64,000 nucleotides of DNA, from the NCBI GenBank assembly GCA_002069125.1, contig MVZN01000007.1, positions 23,450 through 87,449 of the forward strand. Direction: 5' to 3'. The notes beneath the pieces were generated by a model, which ran no database searches, was not told the origin of the DNA, and was given only the letters and a program-made list of their open reading frames with translations. How positions within the stretch are numbered: the stretch's first letter is position 1; each line of letters starts with the position of its first letter. The position numbers and the translations under genes were made by a program. Positions 7,120-16,176 of the stretch are shown in pieces. Source of the stretch: Spirochaetes bacterium ADurb.BinA120. GTDB taxonomy: Bacteria; Spirochaetota; UBA4802; UBA5368.

Positions 7120-8895
7120 ATGTTCACCCAAAGAACCTATTGCGGCGAAGTGTCCGATTCGCAGAGCGGCGAACGCATCCAGCTTGGAGGCTGGGTGGAT
7201 AAGAAAAGAGATCTGGGCGGGATAATATTCCTGGAACTGCGCGACGTTTCCGGGATTGTCCAGATCGTCATAGACTCGTCAAGGTCGCCGGACATTGCGG
7301 CCATTGCGGAAACGGTCCGAAATGAGTTCTGTCTGAGAGTTGAGGGTACCGTGCGGCGCCGCTCTGCCGAAACGGTGAATCCATCCCTTGCCACAGGCGC
7401 GCTCGAGGTGGAGGCCGATTACATCGAGGTGCTCAACTCCTCGCTGACCCCACCGTTCCCGCTGGATACGCGCAATTCGATAAACGAGGAGCTGAGGCTG
7501 CAGTACCGATACCTGGATCTAAGGCGCGAGGAGATGCGTGAGACGATACTGGCCCGGCACCGGGCCACCCAGGTGATACGGCGATACCTTTCGGCCAACA
7601 GATTCATCGAGATAGAAACGCCCATACTAAACAAATCGACGCCCGAGGGCGCGCGGGACTTCCTGGTTCCAAGCCGCATCAGCAGGGGCATGTTCTACGC
7701 GCTTCCGCAGTCGCCGCAGCTCTTTAAGCAGATCCTTATGGTTTCGGGTTTCGACAGGTACTTCCAGGTCGTGAAATGCTTCCGGGACGAGGACCTGAGA
7801 AACGACCGCCAGCCCGAATTCACCCAGGTCGATCTCGAGCTGTCATTCGTTACCCGCGAAACGGTAATTGGGGTAATAGAGGGTCTTATAGCGGAAATGC
7901 TAAGGGCTACGATCGGCCTCGAGGTGGAGTTGCCATTCCCGCGCATTAGCTACGACGAGGCGATGACACGGTACGGAAAGGACGCCCCGGACACCCGATT
8001 CGGCCTTGAACTTGTCGATTGCGGCGATATCTTCAAGGGCGCCTCTTTCAATGTATTCAGCGCGGCCCTTGCCTCAGGCGGTATTATCAAATGCCTGCCG
8101 GTACCGGACGACGGCGCCATATCGCGTAAAATGGCGGACGATTATACCGAATACGTTAAAACATTCCGCGCCAAGGGACTGCCGTATGTCAGGTATCGCG
8201 AAGGTGACTTCGAAGGGGGAATATCGAAATTCTTGAGCGAATCGGAACGCATGGCGCTTTCGAAAAAGCTCGACTTAAAGGGCGTAATGATCGTCTTCTT
8301 CGGCTCCGACAGGGAGGGTATCGTCAACGACACCCTGGCGAATCTGAGATTGAAGATCGGAAGGGACCTCAACCTGATCGACGAAAGCAGGTTTAATTTC
8401 CTCTGGGTGCTCGATTTTCCCCTCCTCGAGTACGATGAGGAGGAGCGGAGGTATTACGCGAAACATCACATGTTCACCGCGCCAAGAGAGGAACATGTCG
8501 CTCTGCTCGATACCCTGACCCCGGAGAATATAAATACGATCAAAGCGCAGGCTTATGATATCGTTTTAAACGGCGTCGAGATAGGGGGCGGCTCCATTAG
8601 AATCCACAATACCGACGTTCAGAAGAAGATGTTCGAAGTGCTCGGCATATCAGAGGAGGACGCAAAAATAAAATTTTCCTTCCTTCTCGAGGCCCTTAAA
8701 TATGGGGCGCCGCCCCATGGCGGAATCGCGCTCGGCCTTGACCGGATAATAATGCTGCTCCTCAGGCGAAATTCCATACGGGACGTCATCCCATTTCCGA
8801 AAACCCAGAAGGGACAGTGCATGATGAGCGACGCGCCATCTCCCGTATCGCCTGCCCAGTTAAGGGAACTCTACATAAAGGTGGTCGACAAGTAG
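7120..8895 (+). CDS. aspS: Aspartyl-tRNA synthetase, bacterial type
   Basis: Attaches aspartate (possibly also to tRNA-Asn) to tRNA. The 591-residue length is that of bacterial AspRS. An N-terminal OB-fold anticodon domain (residues 1-110, LGGWVDKKRDLGGIIFLELRD) precedes the class II core. Motif 2 is FRDEDLRNDRQPEFTQVDLE (about 221-240), the aspartate-site GGGSIRIH is near 490, and motif 3 is GLDRIIMLLL near 539. The bacteria-specific GAD insertion occupies about 290-420. AAGGAT precedes the ATG by 5 bases. It heads an operon with phoH, pgpH and ybeY. Confidence 0.97.
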   Translation: MFTQRTYCGEVSDSQSGERIQLGGWVDKKRDLGGIIFLELRDVSGIVQIVIDSSRSPDIAAIAETVRNEFCLRVEGTVRRRSAETVNPSLATGALEVEADYIEVLNSSLTPPFPLDTRNSINEELRLQYRYLDLRREEMRETILARHRATQVIRRYLSANRFIEIETPILNKSTPEGARDFLVPSRISRGMFYALPQSPQLFKQILMVSGFDRYFQVVKCFRDEDLRNDRQPEFTQVDLELSFVTRETVIGVIEGLIAEMLRATIGLEVELPFPRISYDEAMTRYGKDAPDTRFGLELVDCGDIFKGASFNVFSAALASGGIIKCLPVPDDGAISRKMADDYTEYVKTFRAKGLPYVRYREGDFEGGISKFLSESERMALSKKLDLKGVMIVFFGSDREGIVNDTLANLRLKIGRDLNLIDESRFNFLWVLDFPLLEYDEEERRYYAKHHMFTAPREEHVALLDTLTPENINTIKAQAYDIVLNGVEIGGGSIRIHNTDVQKKMFEVLGISEEDAKIKFSFLLEALKYGAPPHGGIALGLDRIIMLLLRRNSIRDVIPFPKTQKGQCMMSDAPSPVSPAQLRELYIKVVDK

Positions 8896-8898
8896 CAT

Positions 8899-9885
8899 AT
8901 GGTCGAAAACGCCGTAGAGAGCCGTTTCGAAATTGACGATTCCTCGCTTTACCGGAGGATTTGCGGTCTGAGGGACAAAAACCTCGTTGCCATCGAGAAA
9001 ATACTCGATGTGCGTATAATCCCGAGGGGTAATACCCTGATTATAAGCTCGACGGGACCCGGGACAGAGAAGGCCAATAGGCTCTTGCATCTGATGGGGG
9101 ACTACCTCCAGATGAAGGACAAGGCCTACGAGTTCGACGATTTCGACATTCGCTATCTCGCAACGACGATAGCGGCAGGTGGAAATATCGATACCGACGA
9201 GCTAAGCAGGCTGAAAATATCGATTCCGGAAACCGGAAAGACCATTTCGCCAAGGACCCTTAATCAGGCCAGATATGTTTCGGCGATCAATAAAAACCCC
9301 ATCACCTTCGCGGTCGGCCCCGCGGGAACGGGGAAAACATACCTGGCGGTTGCCGTGGCGCTGGGGCATCTTCTTGCCGGAAGGGTCGAGCGCATCATCC
9401 TGACAAGGCCCGCGGTGGAAGCCGGGGAGAGCCTCGGCTTTCTGCCGGGCGACCTGATTCAAAAAATAAATCCATACCTTCGGCCGTTGTACGACGCGCT
9501 GTTTGACCTTCTTTCGTTCGAAAAGGTTTCAAAATTAATCGAGAAGGGCACCATAGAGATAGCCCCTCTCGCGTACATGCGGGGGAGGACCCTTAACAGG
9601 GCTTTTATCATTCTCGACGAGGGACAAAATACCACGGTCTCGCAGATGAAGATGTTCCTTACCAGGCTTGGCAACAATTCGAGGATTGTTGTTTCCGGTG
9701 ATGTTACGCAGATAGATATCGAAAAGCCGCGGAATTCGGGCCTTGTAAACGCGATGAAAATTTTAGGAAGACTTGAGGAGATCGCGTTTGTCGAGTTCGG
9801 ACGGGAGGATATTTGCAGGCATCCCGTCGTCGAGAAAATAGTGGCCGCGTACGATCATGCCGAAAAGAAAGGACAGAAAGGCTGA
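8899..9885 (+). CDS. phoH: PhoH-family ATPase (YbeZ)
   Basis: The 328-residue protein has an N-terminal KH-like region (residues 20-75) and a PhoH ATPase domain. That domain has Walker A GPAGTGKT (about 140-147), RPAVEAGESLGFLPGD, and Walker B FIILDEGQN (about 237-245) followed by TVSQMKMFLTRLG, the family signature. PhoH/YbeZ binds YbeY and is thought to help in ribosomal RNA processing. The presence of ybeY two genes downstream supports that role. The start lies 3 bases after the aspS stop with GGTGG upstream. Confidence 0.93.
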   Translation: MVENAVESRFEIDDSSLYRRICGLRDKNLVAIEKILDVRIIPRGNTLIISSTGPGTEKANRLLHLMGDYLQMKDKAYEFDDFDIRYLATTIAAGGNIDTDELSRLKISIPETGKTISPRTLNQARYVSAINKNPITFAVGPAGTGKTYLAVAVALGHLLAGRVERIILTRPAVEAGESLGFLPGDLIQKINPYLRPLYDALFDLLSFEKVSKLIEKGTIEIAPLAYMRGRTLNRAFIILDEGQNTTVSQMKMFLTRLGNNSRIVVSGDVTQIDIEKPRNSGLVNAMKILGRLEEIAFVEFGREDICRHPVVEKIVAAYDHAEKKGQKG

Positions 9886-9919
9886 GTTGGTACTCACGAC
9901 CTGTGTCCCTGAATAAATT

Positions 9920-12193
9920 ATGTTTACCACGGTTAAAATCTTCAGCCGTACCATCAATGCCGCGATGGGAAACCGCAATGTGCGGCTGTCATTGTTTCTC
10001 ATCCTCGGGATAATAGTGATCTCGACGGCGCTTCTCTCAATAAATGTTGTTGGTAAAACCCATAATTACGGCATAGGCGACATAGCCCGCGAGGACGTAC
10101 GCGTTCCAAGCGACATCATATTCGAGATAGAATCCGAAACACGGGCGGAAAAAGGCAGGGTCGCGGAATCGGTTCCGCTCGTTTTCGATAGGGACCACTC
10201 CGTCCTGATAGAAAGTCTGCGGTACGTGGATGTTCTTTTCGATTGCATCGATATTACTCTGCATGAAATACCGCCTACCGGCTCCGAGGACAGGACTTTC
10301 CAATTGATAACCCTCAAGGCGAAGCTTCCCAAATTCCCCCAGTATGACGACAGGGCCCTTTACGAGCTGCTGCGAAGCCAGCATACCCCTGAAAAACGCC
10401 AGGATATAAAAAAGACAATCATTCATATTCTCGATAACGGAGTGATGCCCGCGCCCTACTCGAACCCCCTGTCGATAGCGAACAGAAACGCGATTGTCAG
10501 GGTTATAAACAGCCCCCAGCCCGCTGACGAGACATCCAGGGGCCTGGAGGATCTCAAGACCCTCGCGGAGGTATACTCGGAAATACCGGCTGTTTCCGGA
10601 GCGCTGGCGCAACGGCGCAACAGGGAAGACCTGGCGATGGTCGTTTCAATTGTGAGAACACTTTTAAAACCCAACCTTTTTTTTAATGGAGAAGAGACCA
10701 AGCGTAGAATCGAGGAAGCGGTCAGAAACGCTAAGCCCGTTACGGGGGTGCTTAAAAAAGGGCAGACCATAGTGCGGGAAGGGGACACCATAACGACGGA
10801 GACCCTGAACAAGATCAATATACTCAATACGTACGCGTCCTCAACGCGGATAAACTACATACTTGGCGTACTCCTACTTCAGGCCTCCTTTCTTTTTGTG
10901 TTCGGTTATTTTCTTCTCGAATACCATTCCAGGCTTCTACCGGACCGCAAGGCGCCGATGATCATATTCTCCATCGTCGTGGTGTTCATCATATATACTT
11001 TTTTCCTTTCGCGAACCGACAATATTCTCAATTCCAGCATTATCTTCGCCCTCTATCTGCCGATTTCCGCGGTAACCATGATAGTCGCGACGCTGTTTAA
11101 CATATTTATCGCGATCATCATAGGGCTTTATCTCATTTTTTTCTCATTTGTCGTGAGCAACGGCTCTCTGGTGGTTATCGTTACCGCGTTCAGCTCTGCC
11201 ATACTGGGCGTTTTCGTCCTCTCGAATGTAGAACGAAGGACCGATTTCCTGCGCGGCGGGCTGATCCTCGGCCTTATCAATTCCGTGGTGGTTATCGGCG
11301 TATGCCTTATGGAAGACTATTCGATTTACGATACGCTGAGAAACATCGAGCTTTCGCTTGCGAACGGCATAATCAACTCGATCCTGGTGCTCGGGGTCTT
11401 CCCGCTGTTCGAGAACCTTTTCGGCATAACGACAAAGTTCAATCTGCTCGAGCTTTCCGACCTCAACGCTCCTATTTTCAGGCGCATGCTAATAAAGGCG
11501 CCGGGCACGTACAACCATTCGCTTATGGTGGCGAACATGGCCGAAGCCGCATGCAAGGATATTGGAGCCAATTATCTGCTCGCGCGGGTCGGAGGGTACT
11601 ATCACGATATAGGCAAGATTGAGGACGCCGGCGTTTACATAGAAAACAAGATCACCGATAAAAGGGCCAGATCCCTCGCGCCGGCGGAGTATTCTCGATT
11701 GATTATCTCGCATGTCGAAAAGGGGCTGGCGCTCGCCCGAAAAAACCGACTGCCGGAGCAGGTGGAAGGCTTCATACGCGAACATCATGGAACGACAATG
11801 ATGACCTATTTCTATCATCAGGCCCTCGAGGAGGCCGATACGTCCGGGGATGCCGGCGTCATAAGCAGGGCGGACTTCCAGTATCCGGGCCCGAAACCAC
11901 AGTCGAGGGAGACAGCGGTTGTCATGCTGGCCGACGCGGTGGAGGCCGCTTCGAGATCACTCCAGGACCCTACGACCGTAAAGCTCGAGTCATTGGTCAA
12001 GAAAATAATATATAACAAGCTGAACGACGATGAGTTCGAATACTCCGATCTGACGATGTCGGACCTCAACAAGATACAGAGGGCCTTCATGCGGATACTA
12101 AACGGCATTTTCCATACAAGGATCGAATACCCGGATAACGAGGAGGTCCAAAAGCTTGAGGAAAAGGTCCAGAACCGAGAAGACGAGCGTTAG
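9920..12193 (+). CDS. pgpH: 7TM-HD family cyclic-dinucleotide phosphodiesterase (PgpH-like)
   Basis: This 757-residue protein has one N-terminal transmembrane helix (about 20-45), a large extracytoplasmic 7TMR-HDED domain to about residue 300, seven transmembrane helices (about 310-490), and a C-terminal HD domain. The HD metal ligands are in YNHSLMVANMAE (about 530) and YYHDIGKI (about 560), with REHHGTTMMTYF later. In Listeria PgpH this domain hydrolyses c-di-AMP. The phoH-pgpH-ybeY order is conserved in many bacteria. The ATG at 9920 has no clear ribosome site; an in-frame ATG at 9965 is an alternative but is no better. Confidence 0.9.
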   Translation: MFTTVKIFSRTINAAMGNRNVRLSLFLILGIIVISTALLSINVVGKTHNYGIGDIAREDVRVPSDIIFEIESETRAEKGRVAESVPLVFDRDHSVLIESLRYVDVLFDCIDITLHEIPPTGSEDRTFQLITLKAKLPKFPQYDDRALYELLRSQHTPEKRQDIKKTIIHILDNGVMPAPYSNPLSIANRNAIVRVINSPQPADETSRGLEDLKTLAEVYSEIPAVSGALAQRRNREDLAMVVSIVRTLLKPNLFFNGEETKRRIEEAVRNAKPVTGVLKKGQTIVREGDTITTETLNKINILNTYASSTRINYILGVLLLQASFLFVFGYFLLEYHSRLLPDRKAPMIIFSIVVVFIIYTFFLSRTDNILNSSIIFALYLPISAVTMIVATLFNIFIAIIIGLYLIFFSFVVSNGSLVVIVTAFSSAILGVFVLSNVERRTDFLRGGLILGLINSVVVIGVCLMEDYSIYDTLRNIELSLANGIINSILVLGVFPLFENLFGITTKFNLLELSDLNAPIFRRMLIKAPGTYNHSLMVANMAEAACKDIGANYLLARVGGYYHDIGKIEDAGVYIENKITDKRARSLAPAEYSRLIISHVEKGLALARKNRLPEQVEGFIREHHGTTMMTYFYHQALEEADTSGDAGVISRADFQYPGPKPQSRETAVVMLADAVEAASRSLQDPTTVKLESLVKKIIYNKLNDDEFEYSDLTMSDLNKIQRAFMRILNGIFHTRIEYPDNEEVQKLEEKVQNREDER

Positions 12194-12665
12194 CCTTTTC
12201 CTCGAGGGAAGGGCTAAGCTTCCCTTCGACGGCATAAGCGGCCGCCGCGTTAAAAGCTCCGCCGGGCTTATATGCCTGATGGCCGGCATAACGGATGCCG
12301 CGATATCCATCATCCTTACCGACGACGAGGGGATCCGAAGAATAAACAGCGAATATAGAAAGAAGAACAGGCCGACGGACGTCATCTCTTTCGCGTACAG
12401 GGAGAATCCTTTTCCGGCCGCAAGGGGCGCGCCTGAGGAAGTCGGCGATGTCTATATCTCGCTCGAACGCGCCGCCGAACAGGCTGTTCGATTCGGGGCG
12501 ACTCCGGCCGGGGAGCTCATGAGGCTGCTGGTCCACGGCATTCTGCACCTGGCCGGCTACGATCACGAACGAACGAAGGAAGAAGCGGAAGCCATGCGCG
12601 CCAGGGAGTCTGAGATACTTTCAGCCGTTACACGGCGTTTACCTTCGAGGCGAGATCGGTTTTGA
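12156..12665 (+). CDS. ybeY: Endoribonuclease YbeY (rRNA maturation factor)
   Basis: A zinc-dependent endoribonuclease needed for 16S rRNA 3'-end maturation and ribosome quality control. The zinc motif H-G-x-L-H-L-x-G-Y-D-H is complete (VHGILHLAGYDH, about 128-139), and RPTDVISFAY is the second family block. I accept a TTG start because a perfect AGGAGG (12141-12146) lies 9 bases before it. The gene therefore overlaps pgpH by 38 bases. Its 3' end overlaps the opposite-strand mutase gene by another 38 bases (12628-12665), which encodes the extreme C-terminus of both proteins. Confidence 0.93.
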   Translation: MRKRSRTEKTSVSLFLEGRAKLPFDGISGRRVKSSAGLICLMAGITDAAISIILTDDEGIRRINSEYRKKNRPTDVISFAYRENPFPAARGAPEEVGDVYISLERAAEQAVRFGATPAGELMRLLVHGILHLAGYDHERTKEEAEAMRARESEILSAVTRRLPSRRDRF

Positions 12666-14379
12666 AAGCCTCGATGCGCTTTCGAAGCGCCGCCTTGGCG
12701 ACCTCCAGCTCGTCCATGCCCACCCGTGCGTTAACGCTGAAATAAAACTTGATCTTGGGCTCGGTGCCGGAGGGCCTCATGGTGATTTTAGACCCGTCCT
12801 CCAGAAAAAACTGCAGCACATCCGAGGACGGTATCCCCTGTATGGGGGAGGCAATTCCGTCAGATACTCCGGTTTCCAGAAGCGTAAGATAATCCGATAT
12901 GCGGGACACACTAACGCCGCCGAACTCGGCGGGCGCCTTGCCGCGGAATGATTCCATGATCGAGCGGATCCTCTCCATCCCGTCGATGCCTTTCATGGTC
13001 ATGGAGTGAAGGTCCTCCAGATAAAGACCATACTTGAGATATATCGAGTTGAGGTATTCGTACAGAGTGCTTCCGCGCCCGGAGAGCCAATCGGCCATTT
13101 CGGCGAAATAGTAGCAGGAGCTTATAGCGTCCTTGTCGCGGACGAAATCGAGGGGGAGATATCCGTAGCTTTCCTCACCTCCGAAAACGAACGACCTCTC
13201 GCCCGAGGCCTCGTATTCCCTCATTTTCATGGCGATCCATTTAAAACCGGTCAGTACGTTATCGATCGCGCAATTATAGCTCCGGGCGATGACATCCTGG
13301 AGATCGGTAGTGACAATGGTTTTAACCACGGCCGCGTTGGCCGGAAGGGCGCCCTTTTGGGTCAGGCGGTCCAGCAGATAGTATTCGAGCATTGTGCCGA
13401 TCTGGTTGCCGTTGATGAGGTCGTAATCCCCGTATGGGTTCCTAATCCCGACCCCCATGCGGTCGGCATCGGGGTCGGTGGCGAGAATTATGTCGGCGTC
13501 CACCTTGCGCGCCAGATCGAGGGCGAGTGCAAGAGCGTCGCGTTCCTCGGGATTGGGGGAGCGGACCGTGGGGAAATTGCCGTCGGGTCTCGATTGCGAT
13601 TCGACAGGGAAAAGATTGGTAAACCCGAAATGCCGCAAGACCGCCGGAATGATCCTGTATCCGGTACCGTGGAGCGGGGTGTAGACGATGGCCGTTTCCG
13701 ACGGCTTAACCGCGCGGAGGGCCTTCCTCTCGAGGCGGGAGAGGTAATTCTGAATGATATCATCCCCTATGATCGTGATCAGCCCGGCGCGTACCCCCTC
13801 ATCGAAATCAACTCGTTTTATCGCGTCGATTGAATGAATCATCCTTACCTCATCGATGATTTCCCCGTCGACCGGGGGGACGACCTGCCCTCCGTCCTCC
13901 CAGTAGACCTTGTATCCGTTGTATTCCGGGGGATTGTGGCTTGCGGTGATTACTATGCCCGAGACGGCCTTTAGGTCTCGAATGGCGAACGAACAGAGAG
14001 GAGTGGGAGTGATTTCGTTGAAAAAATAGGCGCGGATGCCGTTACCGGCAAGAATGCAGGCGACCTCCCTTGAAAAGGTATCGGACATCCTGCGTGAATC
14101 ACGGGCTATGACCACGCCGTTTTCCCGCTTTCCACGGGCCAGGATATAGTTGGCGAGCCCCTGGGTCGCCATACCGACGGTATACACGTTCATTCGGTTA
14201 GTGCCCGCGCCGATAACGCCCCTGAGGCCACCGGTCCCGAATTCGAGCATGGCGTGGAAGCGGTCTTCCAGCTCCCTGTGGTCCTTGGCGTCGACGAGGC
14301 GCTTTATCTCTTTTCTTGTCTCTTCATCGAATGGAGGCCTTGTCCATTCGTCAATTCGGTCCTTTATTATGGAATCCAT
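12628..14379 (-). CDS. Phosphoglucomutase/phosphomannomutase (alpha-D-phosphohexomutase)
   Basis: Interconverts hexose 1- and 6-phosphates. The start is ATG 14379, which has GGAGAG 5 bases upstream; a further 12 codons upstream are open but lack a ribosome site. In the 583-residue product the phosphoserine loop is TASHNPPEYNGYK (about 148-160), the metal loop is DPDADRMG (about 300), the sugar loop is GGEESYGYL (about 385) and the phosphate loop is MRPSGTEPKIKFY (about 540). The length fits the eukaryote/Bacillus PgcA-type subgroup rather than short ManB. It is convergent with ybeY and divergent from tilS. Whether glucose, mannose or ribose phosphate is preferred cannot be read. Confidence 0.92.
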   Translation of the reverse strand: MDSIIKDRIDEWTRPPFDEETRKEIKRLVDAKDHRELEDRFHAMLEFGTGGLRGVIGAGTNRMNVYTVGMATQGLANYILARGKRENGVVIARDSRRMSDTFSREVACILAGNGIRAYFFNEITPTPLCSFAIRDLKAVSGIVITASHNPPEYNGYKVYWEDGGQVVPPVDGEIIDEVRMIHSIDAIKRVDFDEGVRAGLITIIGDDIIQNYLSRLERKALRAVKPSETAIVYTPLHGTGYRIIPAVLRHFGFTNLFPVESQSRPDGNFPTVRSPNPEERDALALALDLARKVDADIILATDPDADRMGVGIRNPYGDYDLINGNQIGTMLEYYLLDRLTQKGALPANAAVVKTIVTTDLQDVIARSYNCAIDNVLTGFKWIAMKMREYEASGERSFVFGGEESYGYLPLDFVRDKDAISSCYYFAEMADWLSGRGSTLYEYLNSIYLKYGLYLEDLHSMTMKGIDGMERIRSIMESFRGKAPAEFGGVSVSRISDYLTLLETGVSDGIASPIQGIPSSDVLQFFLEDGSKITMRPSGTEPKIKFYFSVNARVGMDELEVAKAALRKRIEAFKTDLASKVNAV

Positions 14380-14561
14380 GCGCTCTCTCCGATAAATCGT
14401 TCGGTGCAACTTCATCGTATGGGCCTACCATTCCCCGGTTTTCGGGCAAAAGCAATCATTTTTCGCTACCCTGGGCGAGCTCTTCTCGGTGTTATAATAA
14501 ATTGCTGGAAATATACGCGACGTCATGGGGAAGATTAAATCAAATTACCAGGATGATGAAA

Positions 14562-16064
14562 ATGAGCGACGCCATCGTACAGCGGGTGGGAGAGTTTATC
14601 CTCGAGCATGGAATGCTCGAAAAGAGGGACCGCCTGCTTCTTTCTCTCTCCGCGGGCAAGGATTCCATGGCGCTGCTGGACATAATGTGCAAACTTGCCG
14701 GACAGATGTCGCTTACACTCGGTGTTTTTCATCTAAATCATCTTGCACGGGGCGCGGATTCCGACGGAGATGAGGCCTTCGTGACGGACCTCGCCGGGTT
14801 GAAGGGGATTCGGCTATATGCCGAAAGGCTCGATTGCACCATGAGGCCCCGAGGCAAATCCTTCGAGGAATACTCGCGGGAACGGAGATATGAGATGCTT
14901 GCGAGGATCGCACGCTCCGATTCCTGGACACGAATAGCGACAGCCCACACCCTGAGCGACAATTCCGAGACCGTACTGATGCGAATTCTTCGCGGAACCG
15001 GTATCCACGGACTGCGGGGCATCGATCCGATTAGAGGCATTTTTATTCGCCCGCTTCTCGGCCTTAACAGTGAAGAGATATACGCGTACCTTCGTGAAAA
15101 CGAGCTGGAATGGCGGGAGGATGGAAGTAACGCGGATTCCCGATTTCTGCGAAATTTTATCAGGAACGAACTACTTCCTTTTACCGCGCGCAGGTTCGGG
15201 GCCGCAGAGGAGGCGCTCAATCGGCTCTCGGTTCTTGCAACTGAAAACCAGTTGCTAATCGGGCGGCTTCTCGCAAAAGCATACGGAAAAGCGTTTACGG
15301 TTGAGGACGGAAGAGTGGTCATCCGTCCGGAGGAGCTCGACAATGACGAGAGCATCATCCGACATGCCCTGATAACCGCCATACGCGACCATTTTGGAAT
15401 GTATATTTCCCGCGCTATAATTGAAGAGGCGCTCCGGGCATATCGTTCGTGTAAATCTACGTTAACCGTGAAGGCGGGCTCAGATCTTTATATCCATTAT
15501 GAACGTGTTGGCCGAGGCTCGACCATCTGCATAGGCCACGCCATTGGAGGCCGATCGAAGAGCCCTGCGTGGAAATATTGTGTGGACATCATAGGCGTAA
15601 GCGCATGGCCCCTTCGCCTCGACATCGCGGAATGTGGAATTTCAATGGACATCAGTGTGGTCGAATATTCCCGCTTCCTCGAAGAAGGGCGAAACGGCCC
15701 GGGGCTTTTTTTGGCTTTACCGGAGAATGTGGATTATATTATACTGAGAAACAGGGTGAAGGGAGATCGTATAAAGTTAGGATTCGGCACCAGAAAGATA
15801 AAAGATCTTATGATCGATTTGAAAATCCCAGCGAGGCTCCGCGATTCTATACCGATCGTGGAGGCAAACGGCAAAACGGCTGGAGTGATGACAGGATTTA
15901 TGCCTGGTGCGACAAATAGGGTAGGGGTCGATTTCATGATTACGGAGAAGTCCCAAAAAATACTTGCCATATACCGGGCTGGGGGGATAAACGGCTTCAA
16001 TGATCCGCCGGGGATTACAGCGGGTAACGCCTCAAATACGGCCCGTTCCAATAATTACAGATAG
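14562..16064 (+). CDS. tilS: tRNA(Ile) lysidine synthetase
   Basis: Converts the wobble cytidine of the CAU-anticodon tRNA-Ile to lysidine. AGGA at 14550-14553 sets the start at ATG 14562, although the frame is open far upstream into the mutase gene. The PP-loop is SLSAGKDSMALL near residue 30, with Ala in place of the usual first Gly of SGGxDS. HLNH is near 60, and the TilS core AHTLSDNSETVLMRILRGTG near 127. The C-terminal domain (GDRIKLGFGTRKIKDLMID) is the TilS-specific tRNA-acceptor module. The length (500 residues) is somewhat above E. coli TilS. ftsH follows, an order seen widely in bacteria. Confidence 0.93.
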   Translation: MSDAIVQRVGEFILEHGMLEKRDRLLLSLSAGKDSMALLDIMCKLAGQMSLTLGVFHLNHLARGADSDGDEAFVTDLAGLKGIRLYAERLDCTMRPRGKSFEEYSRERRYEMLARIARSDSWTRIATAHTLSDNSETVLMRILRGTGIHGLRGIDPIRGIFIRPLLGLNSEEIYAYLRENELEWREDGSNADSRFLRNFIRNELLPFTARRFGAAEEALNRLSVLATENQLLIGRLLAKAYGKAFTVEDGRVVIRPEELDNDESIIRHALITAIRDHFGMYISRAIIEEALRAYRSCKSTLTVKAGSDLYIHYERVGRGSTICIGHAIGGRSKSPAWKYCVDIIGVSAWPLRLDIAECGISMDISVVEYSRFLEEGRNGPGLFLALPENVDYIILRNRVKGDRIKLGFGTRKIKDLMIDLKIPARLRDSIPIVEANGKTAGVMTGFMPGATNRVGVDFMITEKSQKILAIYRAGGINGFNDPPGITAGNASNTARSNNYR

Positions 16065-16176
16065 TCTTTAGACCGGAAGACGAAGGCAGTTTGTCCGCCG
16101 GCAGCCCGGCCATAGGGGCATACCGGAGAATAAAACAGAGTCGCGCTCTACGGCCGCGCGCTATGAGGAGTGCCAA

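Noticed and set aside
13006..13833. A 275-codon plus-strand frame opposite the phosphohexomutase gene
   Set aside because: It is antisense to fully conserved mutase motifs, has no ribosome site and no recognisable domain; a shadow of GC-rich codon bias.
14316..14561. N-terminal extension of tilS into the mutase gene
   Set aside because: It would overlap the divergent mutase start; the ribosome site and conserved TilS sequence begin at 14562.
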